Of a stretch of DNA of 64,000 nt, positions 39,601-49,749 are shown piece by piece. The translations under genes were made by a program, and so were the position numbers. Source of the DNA: Mangifera indica. Lineage: Eukaryota > Streptophyta > Magnoliopsida > Sapindales > Anacardiaceae. The stretch lies in NCBI RefSeq assembly GCF_011075055.1, contig NC_058146.1, positions 6,262,001 through 6,326,000 on the forward strand, given 5' to 3'. Numbering within the stretch: the stretch's first letter is position 1; each line of letters begins with the position of its first letter. The notes beneath the pieces were generated by a model. That model saw nothing but the letters and a program-made list of their open reading frames with translations. It ran no database searches and had not been told where the DNA came from.

Positions 39601-42600
39601 AGGTATTAGAACATGCACCAAACATCTTTTGCACTTGTTCCTGATCTACAAACACTTATCCCCTAACCATAAAGCTTTCCTCACCAACCTAGACACAATT
39701 CTCATACCTAAGACTTTCTCTGAGTCACTAGGTGATAGGAATTGGAAAATTGCCATGAATATAAAGATGGAGGCCTTAGAGAAAAACAGGACATGAGAGT
39801 TGGTGAAGTTGCTGAGTGGAAAAAACCTTTAGGGTGCAATTGGGTGTTCACTGTAAAGCATATTATATAATTTTTCTGTTTTCTTTTACTAGTTGGAGAG
39901 TTTAGTTTTACTGTTTAATAAAAAATTGGCCAATGTTAGGGAATTGGTTTGGAATGAGTGACTGATTTCCAACAATGTCAAATTTGTACCAAATTTTAAA
40001 ACTAGCTTAGGAACATGTACAACTCGATATCCAAACTGGTTATTCAATTACCCGTTTTTTCGTTTGGATATTAGGTCAGCTCAAGTATTGAGTGATTCTG
40101 AATAGCCCTATTAGAATCACATAAAACTTGCTAGTTTTGGCTTTTAGATTCCAGGGCTTTTCCTTCAGATCTGAATGCTCAAAGTAGTATTGACCCTCTC
40201 TTTCTCTTTCATTGCAAAACAGCCTCCGTGAAAGTATAGATCTTGAAATTCACAAGAACAATCAGAAAACTTAGCTACACAGTTCAATTTTTCAGTGAGT
40301 TTGTTGATAAACAGCCGAATAGGCAAATTAGGAACATGCAAAACAGAGGTCAATATAATTATATTAATAGTTGGATTGTTTCCTTTCCAACCATATTATA
40401 TAGAGACCCATTAATTATCTTAATCTTTAAGACTTTATAACTTGAACTATAGGAGACACACATGCCAGACCCTTTTGTGAACTATCAACTTCTACAAGAG
40501 GACATGAACTAGTCTGATTAAAAATGTTAAAATGATCCAACTACCATTGTGTAAATGGGACAGGGCTTATACTTGTTTGTTCTTCTGTATCAACATGAAA
40601 CCTTTCAGTTATTCTTCTGGGGTCGACCATGAAGTTTCCAACATCTAGCTTTATTATGGTTCGACCAGTGACAATAATAACACCAACTTCTCTTTTCTCT
40701 TCCTTCTTTTCTTAAAGTTCTTTGCTCATTGTTATGTTGTCTTTTTGAGCCTTTGGATCCCAGGGCAGATGATGTTGCTTCCTGAATTGTGCTTGAACCA
40801 CCACTGCCCTGGACAACCATCATGACTCTTCTTCTGTTCCTCTCTTCTTACCTTAGCAAATACCTCTCGAATAGAAGAAAAAGGCTCCTATCCTAAAACT
40901 CTTCCTTTAACTTCATCAAACTCTTGATTTTAACCCTGCAACTCTTTTTCTTTCAAGCATTTTTGTGTATTTTATAATGTCCTGTGAACAAGTCCACTTT
41001 GTCTCACATAGAATAAATCTAATTCCTAGCAAATCTTAGTTGAAGAGTTGTAGTAGCGATTTACATATACTGGACCTTGCTTCATCTCCCTGAGCTTTGA
41101 TCTAAATAGTTGTACTAAATTACCTAGATCAAAATATGTTTCTTTAGTAATATCCTAAATGTCTTTGGCTGTAGGGGAAAGCAGATAAACTTGGCTGATC
41201 TCCTCCACCAGAGTTAATTAGCTAGGCCATAACCATTCTGTTTCAACCTCACATTCTCATACCTCTGATCATCCTTTCAGGGACTTTGCAGTATTGGTAA
41301 GATAACCCATCTTTCCTCTTCCTTCAGCAATAAGCTTCATGGATTGAGACCATGGGTTATAATTCTTCTCATTTTGCATATGGATCGATATCTGAATGGT
41401 GTGTGTGACTATCACCAATGCTTTGCACATTTAGGAAGGATTGGATCTTCGATTGATCAGATGAAGATCCAAAATGTGTAGGATTGGATGGTGGAGAAAG
41501 ATCTGATGGGACTGCTCTTCCTGTCATCATTTTTTTCGCCATTTTTCTTATGGGCCAGAAAAATGATAAAATAGCAAAAGATTACATATAGATAGAATTT
41601 CTAATCCTTAATCAATTAGGAAATTCTAATAAAGGAAATATAATATTCCAATTATAATTAGGATAAATCAAATTAGGAGTCAAATCTCTAAAATTAGGAA
41701 ATCCTAACATTAGGATTTAGTTCCCTAAAATTAAGGAATCCTAACAAAAAACTTGGTTCTAATACCATGAAAAAACTTGTATTCTCTTTTTCCATGTTTT
41801 TTTAATACATTATTTATGTTACATTGCATGGTCTTATGTAGACAAGCAAGGACAAGTGAATAGTACAATAGAATAGGATAAACCTACAACAGTTTAAAAC
41901 TTCATAGATAATAGTTAGCTTGATCCTATCAACAATCCGACCAGATAATATCTATTGAAATAACATTAGAATATGATTGATCTGAGTTGCTACTGCAGAG
42001 CTCTAAATTACCAAATTATATGAAGGAGATTATTCATTAGAGATTTCGTTGAACTCCCTCTTGATACATGAGAGTCTGTGTTGAGTTCCCTTTTGATACA
42101 AAGGTAAAAAATGAACCCTATTATACTAGTGCTTAGGAAACTCAAGATACAACTATTAATCTGTTGAATTAAAGTCTGTCACATTCATCACAAGAATTCT
42201 TAGAGATAAACTAGAATATGTAAAGTCTTTGTAGAAATCAAAAGACATTCACTAGTTAAATTGTAATGTTTTGAAATTAAATTCCAACACTTCTAATTAA
42301 TTTCAAAATATTCGTTGATCCCCCTTAATTTTGAAAATATGCTTATAACTCCATTTGCAATTCTCATGTTGCACGAAATTTCTTCAATCTCCATCTCGTT
42401 CTTCCATTGTCTTTTATTTTCTTTTTCATAATTGATTTTCTAATTACCTGTAGAAGAATTTTATCTTTTTTAAGTTGAATTACTTTGCGGTAGTTGACGT
42501 TGATAATCTGGATCAACTTTATTTTCTGCATGGTAGCATTTTGAAATTAAGGAGTGTTGTGATTCCCCTCACATAATAGAATTCAGTTATTTAAGGAGTG

Positions 42601-43399
42601 TTGTGATTCCCCTCACATAATAGAATTCAGTTATTTAGAGCAGCAATCCAGTGATACAATCTGGGAACAAAGCGACTCATCAGAGAGATCCATAAACGGG
42701 ACTGGCTCTGCAGTAGCAACTTAGGATAATCATATTTTAGAGTTGACTTTCTTAGCTCCAATATTCATTCAGATATCCACTAAAGATCCTTGTGTTTTTT
42801 TTTTGACATTCAAGAGGAGTGCTACAGTAATTTTCAGCTATTATGTAGACATGTACAGGCCATTATGATTTCTTTTTTTTTTTTTTTTTGGGTTATATGA
42901 TTATTCACTTTTGTTCATAAAGTTGGTCTGTTATGGTCAAATGATACGCTGAAACTCATAGATGTGTAATATTTTCTTTTGTTTGATTTCAAATTGTATC
43001 ATCACTGAATATAAAAAATTAAGCCGCTGAATATTTCAGGTGATATTCTTGGAAGTCTTATGGTTAGAGATATAGTCACTGTTGTAACATTTTCATTTTA
43101 TTTTTCACTTGAAACAGCCAAAGATAGACGAGGACCATCCAATGTGGTTGCATCTTCGGATAAGAGAATTTGACCCAAGATCTAATGCAAGTAAAACTAG
43201 AGGTTTCAATGCTAAGAAGTCTGACACCGGAGTAGACGGGAGATGGACACTTGGTTTTACCAGTAACAAGGCTTGTGAGGCTACTCGCATGTTGATACTC
43301 GAAGAAACTCGTAAACAAAGATCCCATATTGAGAGCATACTTTCTCCTTTCCTACAAAATGATTATCTTGAAAATTTGTTCGATAATCAAGCTGGATGA
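24035..43399 (+). CDS. TT9: TT9/GFS9, CLEC16A-like FPL-domain protein
   Basis: Plant homologue of CLEC16A/Gop-1; in Arabidopsis TRANSPARENT TESTA 9 is a Golgi-associated peripheral protein needed for vacuolar trafficking and flavonoid storage in seed coats. Twenty exons, all GT-AG and phase-consistent: 24035-24087, 24643-24694, 24780-24856, 24943-25076, 25340-25436, 25655-25712, 26726-26834, 26942-27062, 27165-27354, 28429-28769, 29266-29360, 29500-29555, 30669-30731, 30913-31053, 31908-32013, 32179-32253, 32339-32391, 33041-33197, 33302-33468, 43118-43399. Product 808 aa. The FPL domain covers roughly residues 25-180 (from [14 protein letters not shown]). The C-terminal third has [20 protein letters not shown] and ends [14 protein letters not shown] plus about 70 residues. 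Exon 18 must end at 33197: the donor at 33188 would put a stop in exon 19. The last intron, 9649 bp, is filled with retroelements. No coding defect seen. Confidence 0.93.
27355..28428 (+). other. TT9 intron 9 with repeat-like content
   Basis: 1074-bp GT-AG intron. The part 27480-28010 reads as dispersed repeat: AACCGCTCAATCGAACCAAA and GGTCAAACCAG words, alternations of TGACATCA and TGACGTCA, and a TA microsatellite. No coding signal. Confidence 0.6.
27620..27669. repeat. (TA)n microsatellite in TT9 intron 9
   Basis: About 50 bp of TA repeats with two phase breaks. Confidence 0.9.
33590..34600. repeat. Repeat-like sequence at the start of the large intron
   Basis: 33595-33700 has the GAGCTTGATTGTCAGCTCGG type of word seen in many dispersed plant repeats. 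33830-33960 contains CCAATGTAGGACTTTTGC, typical of plant repeat termini. The apparent frames at 33907-34116 and 34441-34683 show no known domain. Confidence 0.4.
34607..34794 (-). repeat. 3' LTR of the outer copia element
   Basis: Pairs with 41768-41956: both contain ATTATTTATGTTACAT, ATAGAATAGGATAAA, a GCTAGCTCAATCCTATCAACA-like stretch and GATAAT, in the same order and spacing. On the minus strand it begins TGTAAACATTATC directly after the purine tract. The copies differ at many positions, so the insertion is old. Confidence 0.75.
34795..34803 (-). other. Polypurine tract of the outer copia element
   Basis: On the minus strand GAAGGGGAG immediately precedes the LTR start TGTAAAC, the usual place for the plus-strand primer of an LTR retrotransposon. 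Confidence 0.65.
34810..37237 (-). pseudogene. Copia pol remnant: integrase, reverse transcriptase, RNase H
   Basis: Minus-strand pieces in order. 37016-37237: integrase end (SVETPKQ, then [19 protein letters not shown]). 36581-37015: post-integrase region ([21 protein letters not shown]). 35600-35760: reverse transcriptase with the catalytic YVDD box changed to HADN at 35742-35753, followed by FMGDDLGE. 35369-35557: CKPSDTPIE and [11 protein letters not shown]. 34861-35244: RNase H ([37 protein letters not shown]). The extreme end, [19 protein letters not shown], is intact down to the purine tract. Several frameshifts make it non-functional. Confidence 0.85.
37267..39862 (+). mobile_element. 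Truncated Ty1/copia element nested in the outer one
   Basis: Plus strand. Possible short 5' LTR 37267-37408 (begins TGTTAC, ends TTCA), then a primer-binding site TGGTATAAGAGCC at 37409-37421. gag: UBN2-like part at 37691-37924 ([21 protein letters not shown]) and a zinc knuckle C-x2-C-x4-H-x4-C at 38310-38351. Protease: [12 protein letters not shown] near 38620, where the usual DSGA is DSRA. Then integrase scraps at 38800-39240 and the start of reverse transcriptase at 39585-39862 ([32 protein letters not shown]). It stops abruptly there; no 3' half and no 3' LTR were found. Confidence 0.8.
37409..37421 (+). other. Primer-binding site of the nested copia element
   Basis: TGGTATAAGAGCC, one change from the initiator-methionine tRNA complement TGGTATCAGAGCC used by most plant copia elements, directly after the presumed LTR end. 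Confidence 0.75.
40165..41542 (-). pseudogene. Copia gag-protease remnant of the outer element
   Basis: Minus strand. ATG at 41540-41542 opens [20 protein letters not shown], a typical copia gag start, soon broken by stops. The zinc knuckle [14 protein letters not shown] lies within 40605-40823. 40165-40353 reads [20 protein letters not shown] then [16 protein letters not shown], the usual region between protease and integrase. Frames are broken several times. Confidence 0.8.
41755..41767 (-). other. Primer-binding site of the outer copia element
   Basis: On the minus strand TGGTATTAGAACC follows the LTR end TTTTTTCA, two changes from the standard initiator tRNA complement. Confidence 0.75.
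41768..41956 (-). repeat. 5' LTR of the outer copia element
   Basis: Partner of 34607-34794 (see there); about 189 bp. The outer boundary is estimated from the alignment because the terminal TG is mutated. Confidence 0.7.
42549..42636. repeat. Perfect tandem duplication, 44-bp unit, two copies
   Basis: 42549-42592 and 42593-42636 are identical, each running from AAGGAGTGTTGTGATTCCCC to GAATTCAGTTATTT. The lack of differences means a recent event or an assembly artefact. Confidence 0.95.
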
Positions 43400-43639
43400 T
43401 GCTCTTCTCCTCTCCGGGCAGGGGTTATAGGTTAGTTTACTGACCACTATACTTTCAGTTCTTTCATTTCTATATTTCTTCCTGCTTTTAATTTTGTTAC
43501 CAAACCATTTTGTACAATATATTAGGAAGAGATGTAAAATAATAAGTTTCTGTAATTAATCAACTAGTGCAAAGGCGTAACTCTGGGAGCAATGAATTTA
43601 TTTTATTTGCTAAAGAAATAATATTCACATTCATATTAG

Positions 43640-43760
43640 AGTAATATTATATATACAAACTTATTTATACAATTTGATATGATAACATTTGATTGAATAA
43701 TTTTGAAGTGATAAAAAATATTTTATATATATTATATACATATATATATAGAGTTGGTTA
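43640..43760. mobile_element. Small palindromic AT-rich element, decayed copy 8
   Basis: Has TTGATATGATAACATTTGATTGAATAATTTT-like left-arm order (19 or fewer bases match per block) and a weak right arm. The least certain member of the family. Confidence 0.3.
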
Positions 43761-43837
43761 GTATTGAAAATTGTTAATTATATGGTTTTAAATCATAAAG
43801 GGGGTCAGTTTTTTCACCTGGCTTTTCAGATAGATAT

Positions 43838-44364
43838 AGAGGTGTATATAATTTAGTTCAAATCATAAAATTGAACCAAACTATTTAAAAATTATAGTTT
43901 CATTTAGTTTGGTTGAATTTGTTAAATGGTCTAGTTTGAGTTAGAAATTTTTTAAAATGTTTTTTTTTCAGTTTAGAGTGTGGTTTGGATAATTTTTAAA
44001 TCGAACAAAACAGTAAATCATATTTTTTTTAAAATACGTATGTATAACTATATTAGAAAGAATTTTTTAATAAATAATTAGATGTATAATTTTTTAATAT
44101 TTATTTTATTATTTTTAATATATTGTATTTAATTTCATATTTATTGTACATATTTATACTATGTTTTAAAAAAATAATAATTTAAGTTATTTTATTAAAT
44201 AATATATATTTAGAAGTGGAATATTTTCATCAATTTAAATTGTATTTTTTAATTTAATTTGATTTGATTCAAAATTTAAAATAATTTATAATTTTTTAAA
44301 CTATTTTTTAAATTTTCTTTAAAAATATTTTGAAACCGTAATGAATTGCGTTGTGCACACCTCT
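43838..44364. mobile_element. Non-autonomous repeat with terminal inverted repeats
   Basis: Starts AGAGGTGTATATAA and ends GTGCACACCTCT, which are complementary over about 12 bp with a few mismatches. Interior is AT-rich with AACCAAAC / GTTTGGTT words on both strands, like 2204-3044. No ORF. No clear target duplication. Confidence 0.55.
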
Positions 44365-45769
44365 AGGTGCATTCAAAAGTAGTTATCTGACTAGACAATT
44401 CAATACTTTGAGCTTCTCTAATTAAGTGGACTGAAACGAAATTCAAAGGGAAAATAGAAAATAACACATACTTGACAAAACAGAATCTTAAAACAATGTG
44501 AATGCAGAAAACACGACTGATATACATCATCAATGAGATAACTAACCCCGAATAATTAATACTAATTATAAATAAAATAATCTAAACTTTTGAGAAAAGG
44601 AGTGTGCGGTACGTAATTCCATCATCTTTACATTAACAAAGCTGTCATGTCAAAATTAGACAAACTTTCTTTTCTTCTCTCTATATGTAAATCCTTTAAA
44701 GTCTGGATAAATAAATAAATAAATAGGTGATATTATTCTCTTTTTCTCACAAACAATGAATTTTGTTCGTCTTCTCAAGGTATTGCTTTCACCCACATGG
44801 CCACGTAGAAGGAAGATGCTTAGCTGAAGGTTAAAGGCAAAAAATGAGCGGCCCTTTTGAGTAGATAATGCCATTATTTTACTTTTCTATTATATATATA
44901 ATATATTTAAACGGAGTGCTTTGCTTTAACAAAAAGAAGCTAATTTTGATTAATTTAAATTTTTATATAGTCAAGTGCCCTGATCAGTACAATGTGTTCC
45001 CATGGAAAAAAAAAATTTAAGATTTGATAGTGAAAGAAGAGGAAAGATGATCTATTAACTTCCACTTTGGCACACATCTTTTAGTGATGTCCAAATCCTC
45101 ACATTATAATTTAATTAATAATAATTATCACTTAACTTTTAAATCAGTTATATAATTAATGCTTTGATTAAATTAAACAAAGTTGTTAAAACCTTATAGT
45201 GATGAGGGGTTAGGGTGTGTTGTAAGTAAAGTGTAAATGTTTTTCTTTTCTCTCCTCCTCCCCTTCTTCTCTTTGGGTGTTCAAACACTTCTTTTTTGGC
45301 AATTACAGGGAATGGGATTGCTTTATTTGTTCAAATTATTTGTATGTCTTTTTAGGCCAACAAAGAAAGATGGAAGCTTTTTGACTGAGAAAAAATATTG
45401 CCGATTGCTCTTATTCTCACGGTCACTCTTCAAGAAGAATAAACAGTTGAAGGTTTTGGATTATTTGTGATTTATAAGCCTGACTCTTTGGGTCCTATGT
45501 TTTCATTATTTATTCCACTGTTTTTTTTTTTTTTTGTTCTGCTTGTCACCTGCTAATCATACGAGTACATAGTATAAATGAGGAACTATATGTATCTATA
45601 TGTATCAAGATATCAAATCACCTTTTTGTATTCCAAAATCATCATTTGATACCATAAATGTAATACTCTTGTCTAAGTACATGCTCTCAAAGGTAATATG
45701 GATTAGAAAAGACATGTTGACTTAAAATTTATACTTAAACTCATGCAATAGAAATAACTTTAACTCATA

Positions 45770-45915
45770 GTATAATATATCAATAAAACTATGTGCATAA
45801 CTTTGTGTAAAAACAATGATATATCATCATGTGATTAGATGTTGATTTATCTTTAATTTAAACTACTCAATCACATAGTGATATATCATTGTTTATGCAC
45901 ATAATACTACTCAAA
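45770..45915. mobile_element. Small palindromic AT-rich element, copy 9
   Basis: ACAATGATATATCATCATG and its partner TAGTGATATATCATTGT face each other, with GTGATT and AATCAC further in, around CTTTAATTTAAACT. The best-preserved palindrome of the family; the arms could pair over about 25 bp. Confidence 0.6.
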
Positions 45916-47029
45916 TTTAAATGCGTGCAAAAAAGTGTCTATAAAATACTAAATAAACCTCTTGCATAAATCATAAATCAAATTGTCAGTAAGTTTGAAT
46001 TACAATCCAAATCCTTAAATGAAATGTCCAGAACTTCATACTTGGTCTCAACTAAAAATCCAATACACAACCAGAAGAGAACAAAAAATGACATAAACCC
46101 CCCTCCTCATGCAAGCTTCTCTATCTAAACCACTGACTTCCTGCATACTTGCTACTCACCTCATATGCCAAGCAAAATCACAAACAAAGGAATGTATGAG
46201 TGCTACAACATTTAGTAAGTAGGTAATCTATTAGACACCATTAATATAATAACCTTAATTAGCATTCCTAAGCTTAATAGTATTCTTGTGTAACATGTGG
46301 TCTACCCTCGAGTGTTTTTTGGCATCCTAGGTGCCATCTGACTAATCTACGATATAGCTTATGCCTAACTCTATAAGCATTATCATCTTGGATGACTAGT
46401 CCTAAGTTCATGGTATCGATTAGATACCAAACTCCTAATCTTAGCTTCTTGGATGTCGTGTGAAAGTATATTGAATGACATCCTAGATATTTACTACTAC
46501 TATTGAACATAACCTAATGTTAGTTAAACTTTGGGTTGACTGAGCGTTGATACCCTGTTACACGAAGAATCTGATCGCAATTCCTCCTTTCAATGCATAC
46601 ATAACTACAAAACTACTAACTAAAAATCATCTTTGGATGGCACCTAACACAGACACATATATGAAACATCTCATTGACCACGTGAGGAGTAAACTAGTGC
46701 AATTCTTCTTTACTATACACACCTAAATATAAATGAAATGTTAATGTATCTTGACATTGAGTACATGATGTATCTAACAACAATCTTATTGCTTTTACAT
46801 GTCTAGTTCGATGTACATAATTTTTTTTCCACTTTTCCCAACTTATCTAAATTCAATGTGAATCTACTTCAGTAAGGGTCTATAACATATTTTACACAGT
46901 TGAACACTTTTTATTTGCTAAATTCCTAACTCTCCTTTGGAAATGTCTTTTCTTTTCTTATCCCCATTCCAACACATAATATAAAGGTAGAACTATTATT
47001 TTATTATTGTGTATGGCCTTGAATAACCA

Positions 47030-48180
47030 TGCATGCCCATACATCTAAAAGGCTATATACGGGTGTACACTCTTTGGAGTCACGACTATGCATCATACTT
47101 TATGACTAATGATGTTTAACTTTGATTTAAGTCCATTAACCCTAAACTTAGCTCATGCACTCCACCTACTCATGGTTGATTGTTCTCTTATGTCATATAC
47201 AAGCGTACACCCCATAATGCATGATTGTATATAACCTTATTATATAACACTAATGGGTGTACATCTATGTATGAGAGGGTCATCTTTACCTAGGGTGTGT
47301 ACAACTGTGCACCTCTGTATGTATGACCGTGCACCATCATTTGTCCTAAATTTTTAACATTTTTTTAGTGAACCAAACAAAGTCACTATTTCCATAAAAA
47401 TTAAATCTCTAGTCCTTATATTTATGATTTTATCCCTATTAATTGTTCTATCAACATGCATCCATATTACATATCATATCAAGCATATCCTAGAAATTCA
47501 TATGTCTAGCATGCTTCCTATGGTGGTTTACATTAGCACATGAAGGATATACTCTAATCCAATGTAATATCATCATAATAAAAAGCTAGCAATATTTGCA
47601 AATCACCCAAGCAATCAAACATAGTTAACCAATTGAAAATTAAAAACAACCACAATACTTACTTGACTTTTGATGATGCTCACCCTTCACCTGGTTACAT
47701 TGGTTTTTGATATTGCTACTCTCTGCTCTAACGACTTCTAATCACTCAAAAACCTCTCTCATAATTCTTTTTGCTTTGGAAGATGTAAAACTGAAATAAC
47801 CCTATCAAATTATGTTATCCTCTTTTTATTTTGGCCATATAACACCACCCACGATTGTGCACCCTCCATGCGTGGTTGTACAGACATTTTAATGGAGAAG
47901 ATCATGTCCTATGATCGTTAGAAATGTTTTCATCCAAAATTTAAACGCTATATATGGTCGTACATTTTAATATGCATGAGTGTATATTGCAACTAGTTGG
48001 CACTATTCATTATCTATTGGGTGTACGGACATGCATCTTTACTATGCATGACTGTATATCCTTCAACATTTAAACACTTCATGCATCATGCATGAACTGA
48101 CCATCATGCCTTGCACTGATCATGTATACGCATACACTCCTAATGTGCACAACCGTACAAGGCCTCCGACAATTAATAAA
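47030..48180. repeat. Cluster of degenerate quasi-palindromic words around TGTACAACCGTGCACC
   Basis: At least ten scattered variants: GGGTGTACACTC, AGCGTACACCCC, GGGTGTACATC, GTGTGTACAACTGTGCACC, ATGACCGTGCACC, ACGATTGTGCACCC, GTGGTTGTACAG, GGTCGTACAT, GGTGTACGGACATGCATC, GTGCACAACCGTACAAG. Spacing is irregular, 30-300 bp. Comparable text occurs in non-coding parts of some plant LTR retrotransposons (from general knowledge). No coding content. Confidence 0.5.
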
Positions 48181-48439
48181 TATGCACAATTCAAATCCAA
48201 AGTAAGAAATGACAAAAATACTCTTAGCACAAATCTGTGGGTGTGGTATAGTTGCTTAAAGAAGTAAACATAAGTTGTTTGTGCCGAAAAACTTCAAACT
48301 ATTATAAATTTTGAACACTTTCTTTTCCTATCTCTATTATTTTTGTGCTTATAATTATTGTTGTTTGTATTTATAATTTATGTTTTAAATTTTTATAAAT
48401 TCTATTCACCACTTGATTATTTTAGCCGTTAGATGTTTC

Positions 48440-49051
48440 ACTTCACATCAAAAGATTAGACTGAATCACCACATATGCTTTGTTTAATCTCATTAAAAAT
48501 TGATGAAGCTTTTCCTCATTTTCTTGTGTAATTACTCCACAAGTACAACTGGTACATTTTAGTTTTTGTGGTTTGGAGAAAGTGATGAGTTGCTCCCATA
48601 AGCTCTTCATGTCGGGGTAATAAACCAAAATGGTCATGTCGCTTTAGCGCATGTTTGCAACCTCTCGCTTTAATTCTTAAATTCTTGGACCACTAACCTG
48701 TGAGATTCTCTTTTCCAGCTGTCTCTACATAGCTTGGGCTGTGTCATGATATACTACAACGTCATGTAATTCTTCATTAAGAGAATTAAGTATCTACTAC
48801 AAGTGACCCACTTTTCTTCATTTGGGTCTCCTATATTAGGCTTGGAAAGGTTTCCATTGACAAACACATTTCTTTGTTGCTTTGTTATGAGGGCATTCAC
48901 CACAGTTGTCCTCTATGTTGAGTAATTTTTTCCCTTGAGTGAGTAATACCAGTCAGTTACCTGACTTATCTAAGCCACTCAACTGATAATGGAGTGACTT
49001 CTTGTTCTTGGATGGAGCAGTTGTCTTTTCCATGAAGCTTTCTTCAGCCAT
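48440..49051 (-). pseudogene. Copia gag relic
   Basis: Minus strand from ATG 49049-49051: MAEESFMEKTTAPSKNKKSL, then QLSGLDKSGN, a stop, QGKNYST, VNGNLSKPNIGDPNEEKW, and later 48443-48637 with SLWEQLITF, CTCGV and EEKLHQFLMRLNKAYVVIQS. This order is that of plant copia gag (UBN2-type). Stops and a frame change make it dead. No pol follows on the same strand. Confidence 0.75.
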
Positions 49052-49072
49052 TTGATTTACAAAAGCAACCAA

Positions 49073-49250
49073 CCCCGCTCTGATACTATGTAAAGAAAGC
49101 AAAGGGTTGAAAGTTTGTGGTTGCTCATATATTTAAAGGAATTGTATACACTCATATACAACTCGATAAGACTATATACAAAGAAATAAGTAATCTACAT
49201 GGAAACTATATCAGCAATAACTAGGAATAAAAAATAAATAAATAAATAAA
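49073..49250 (-). repeat. Copia primer-binding site and part of a 5' LTR
   Basis: On the minus strand TAGTATCAGAGCGGGG (49073-49088), one base from the usual TGGTATCAGAGC, follows an LTR end TTCTTTACA at 49089. The LTR occupies about 49089-49250, left limit of the LTR certain, right limit not. It belongs to the gag relic next to it. Confidence 0.65.
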
Positions 49251-49749
49251 GAAAAATTAAGTAATGTAGATTTGGTCTTCATGTAGCAAGGTCACCTTAA
49301 TTTTTATTTAAGAGTTTGCATAAAAAGAGAGTCCCACTAAGGAAACCCGTATCTTTTATCAAATTTGAGATATGCAAAGCTGAGTTGCCTTTGATTCTGG
49401 TGCATTCGTCCTGCTTGTCAGCACATGCACTCCACTTTCCACTACAAAATCGACTTTGGACTCAAAATTTACCCAACCTACAAGAAAAGTATTAGCCCAC
49501 CTTGCATATATTTCCACTCTCTTCTCTCTCTCTCTCTCCCCTTCCCTCCTCGACCAAATTATCAGAATCTTACTCTTAGTTAACACACAAACCTCTTCTC
49601 AGATTCATACTACTTCAGCGCTACTACTTCATAGATAGCTCTTATGATCCTGAAAAAATCCCTTCAACATCATCTTCCTTGATCCCTCTAATCACCATAA
49701 AGTTAATTTTCTTTTTCACTAGTTTTAGGTTACAATAAGTTGGTGAAAC
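49251..49749 (+). promoter_or_regulatory. Upstream region and 5' leader of SMXL3
   Basis: About 500 bp between the LTR relic and the SMXL3 start codon. A CT-rich tract at 49516-49555 has the look of the pyrimidine patch near many plant transcription starts. No TATA box was assigned with confidence. Confidence 0.4.

Larger units (their letters stand above)
34607..41956 (-). mobile_element. Degenerate Ty1/copia LTR retrotransposon, interrupted by a second one
   Basis: Complete in outline, read right to left: 5' LTR 41768-41956, primer-binding site 41755-41767, gag start near 41542, gag zinc knuckle 40605-40823, protease/pre-integrase 40165-40353, integrase 36581-37237, reverse transcriptase about 35600-36500 and 35369-35557, RNase H 34861-35244, C-terminus ending at about 34810, purine tract and 3' LTR 34607-34794. 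The plus-strand element at about 37267-39862 splits it between protease and integrase. Removing that leaves roughly 4.7 kb, a normal copia size. Many stops and frameshifts: dead. I could not identify a target-site duplication. Confidence 0.88.
33469..43117 (+). other. TT9 last intron, 9649 bp, filled with transposon sequence
   Basis: Donor GTAAGT after the codons for APLAGLS and acceptor ACAG before PKIDEDHP. The other introns of this gene range from 79 to 1113 bp. Content in order: 33590-34600 repeat-like text, 34607-41956 a copia element on the minus strand with a second one inside it, then 41957-43117 short repeats and the acceptor. Transcription of TT9 runs against the outer element and along the inner one. 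Confidence 0.9.
43400..49088. other. Spacer between TT9 and SMXL3
   Basis: No intact gene. It holds the TT9 3' UTR (to about 43600), several repeats (listed), a long stretch 46000-48250 that looks like non-coding retroelement sequence, and a copia gag relic at its right end. Frames at 44656-44874, 45237-45470 and 46274-46510 match nothing I recognise. Confidence 0.6.

Noticed and set aside
42640..42725. Possible additional TT9 exon near the intron end
   Set aside because: Exon 19 and the exon at 43118 join in phase without it and the peptide has a stop in the expected frame.
43076..43338. Two minus frames over TT9 exon 20
   Set aside because: Antisense shadows of a conserved coding exon.
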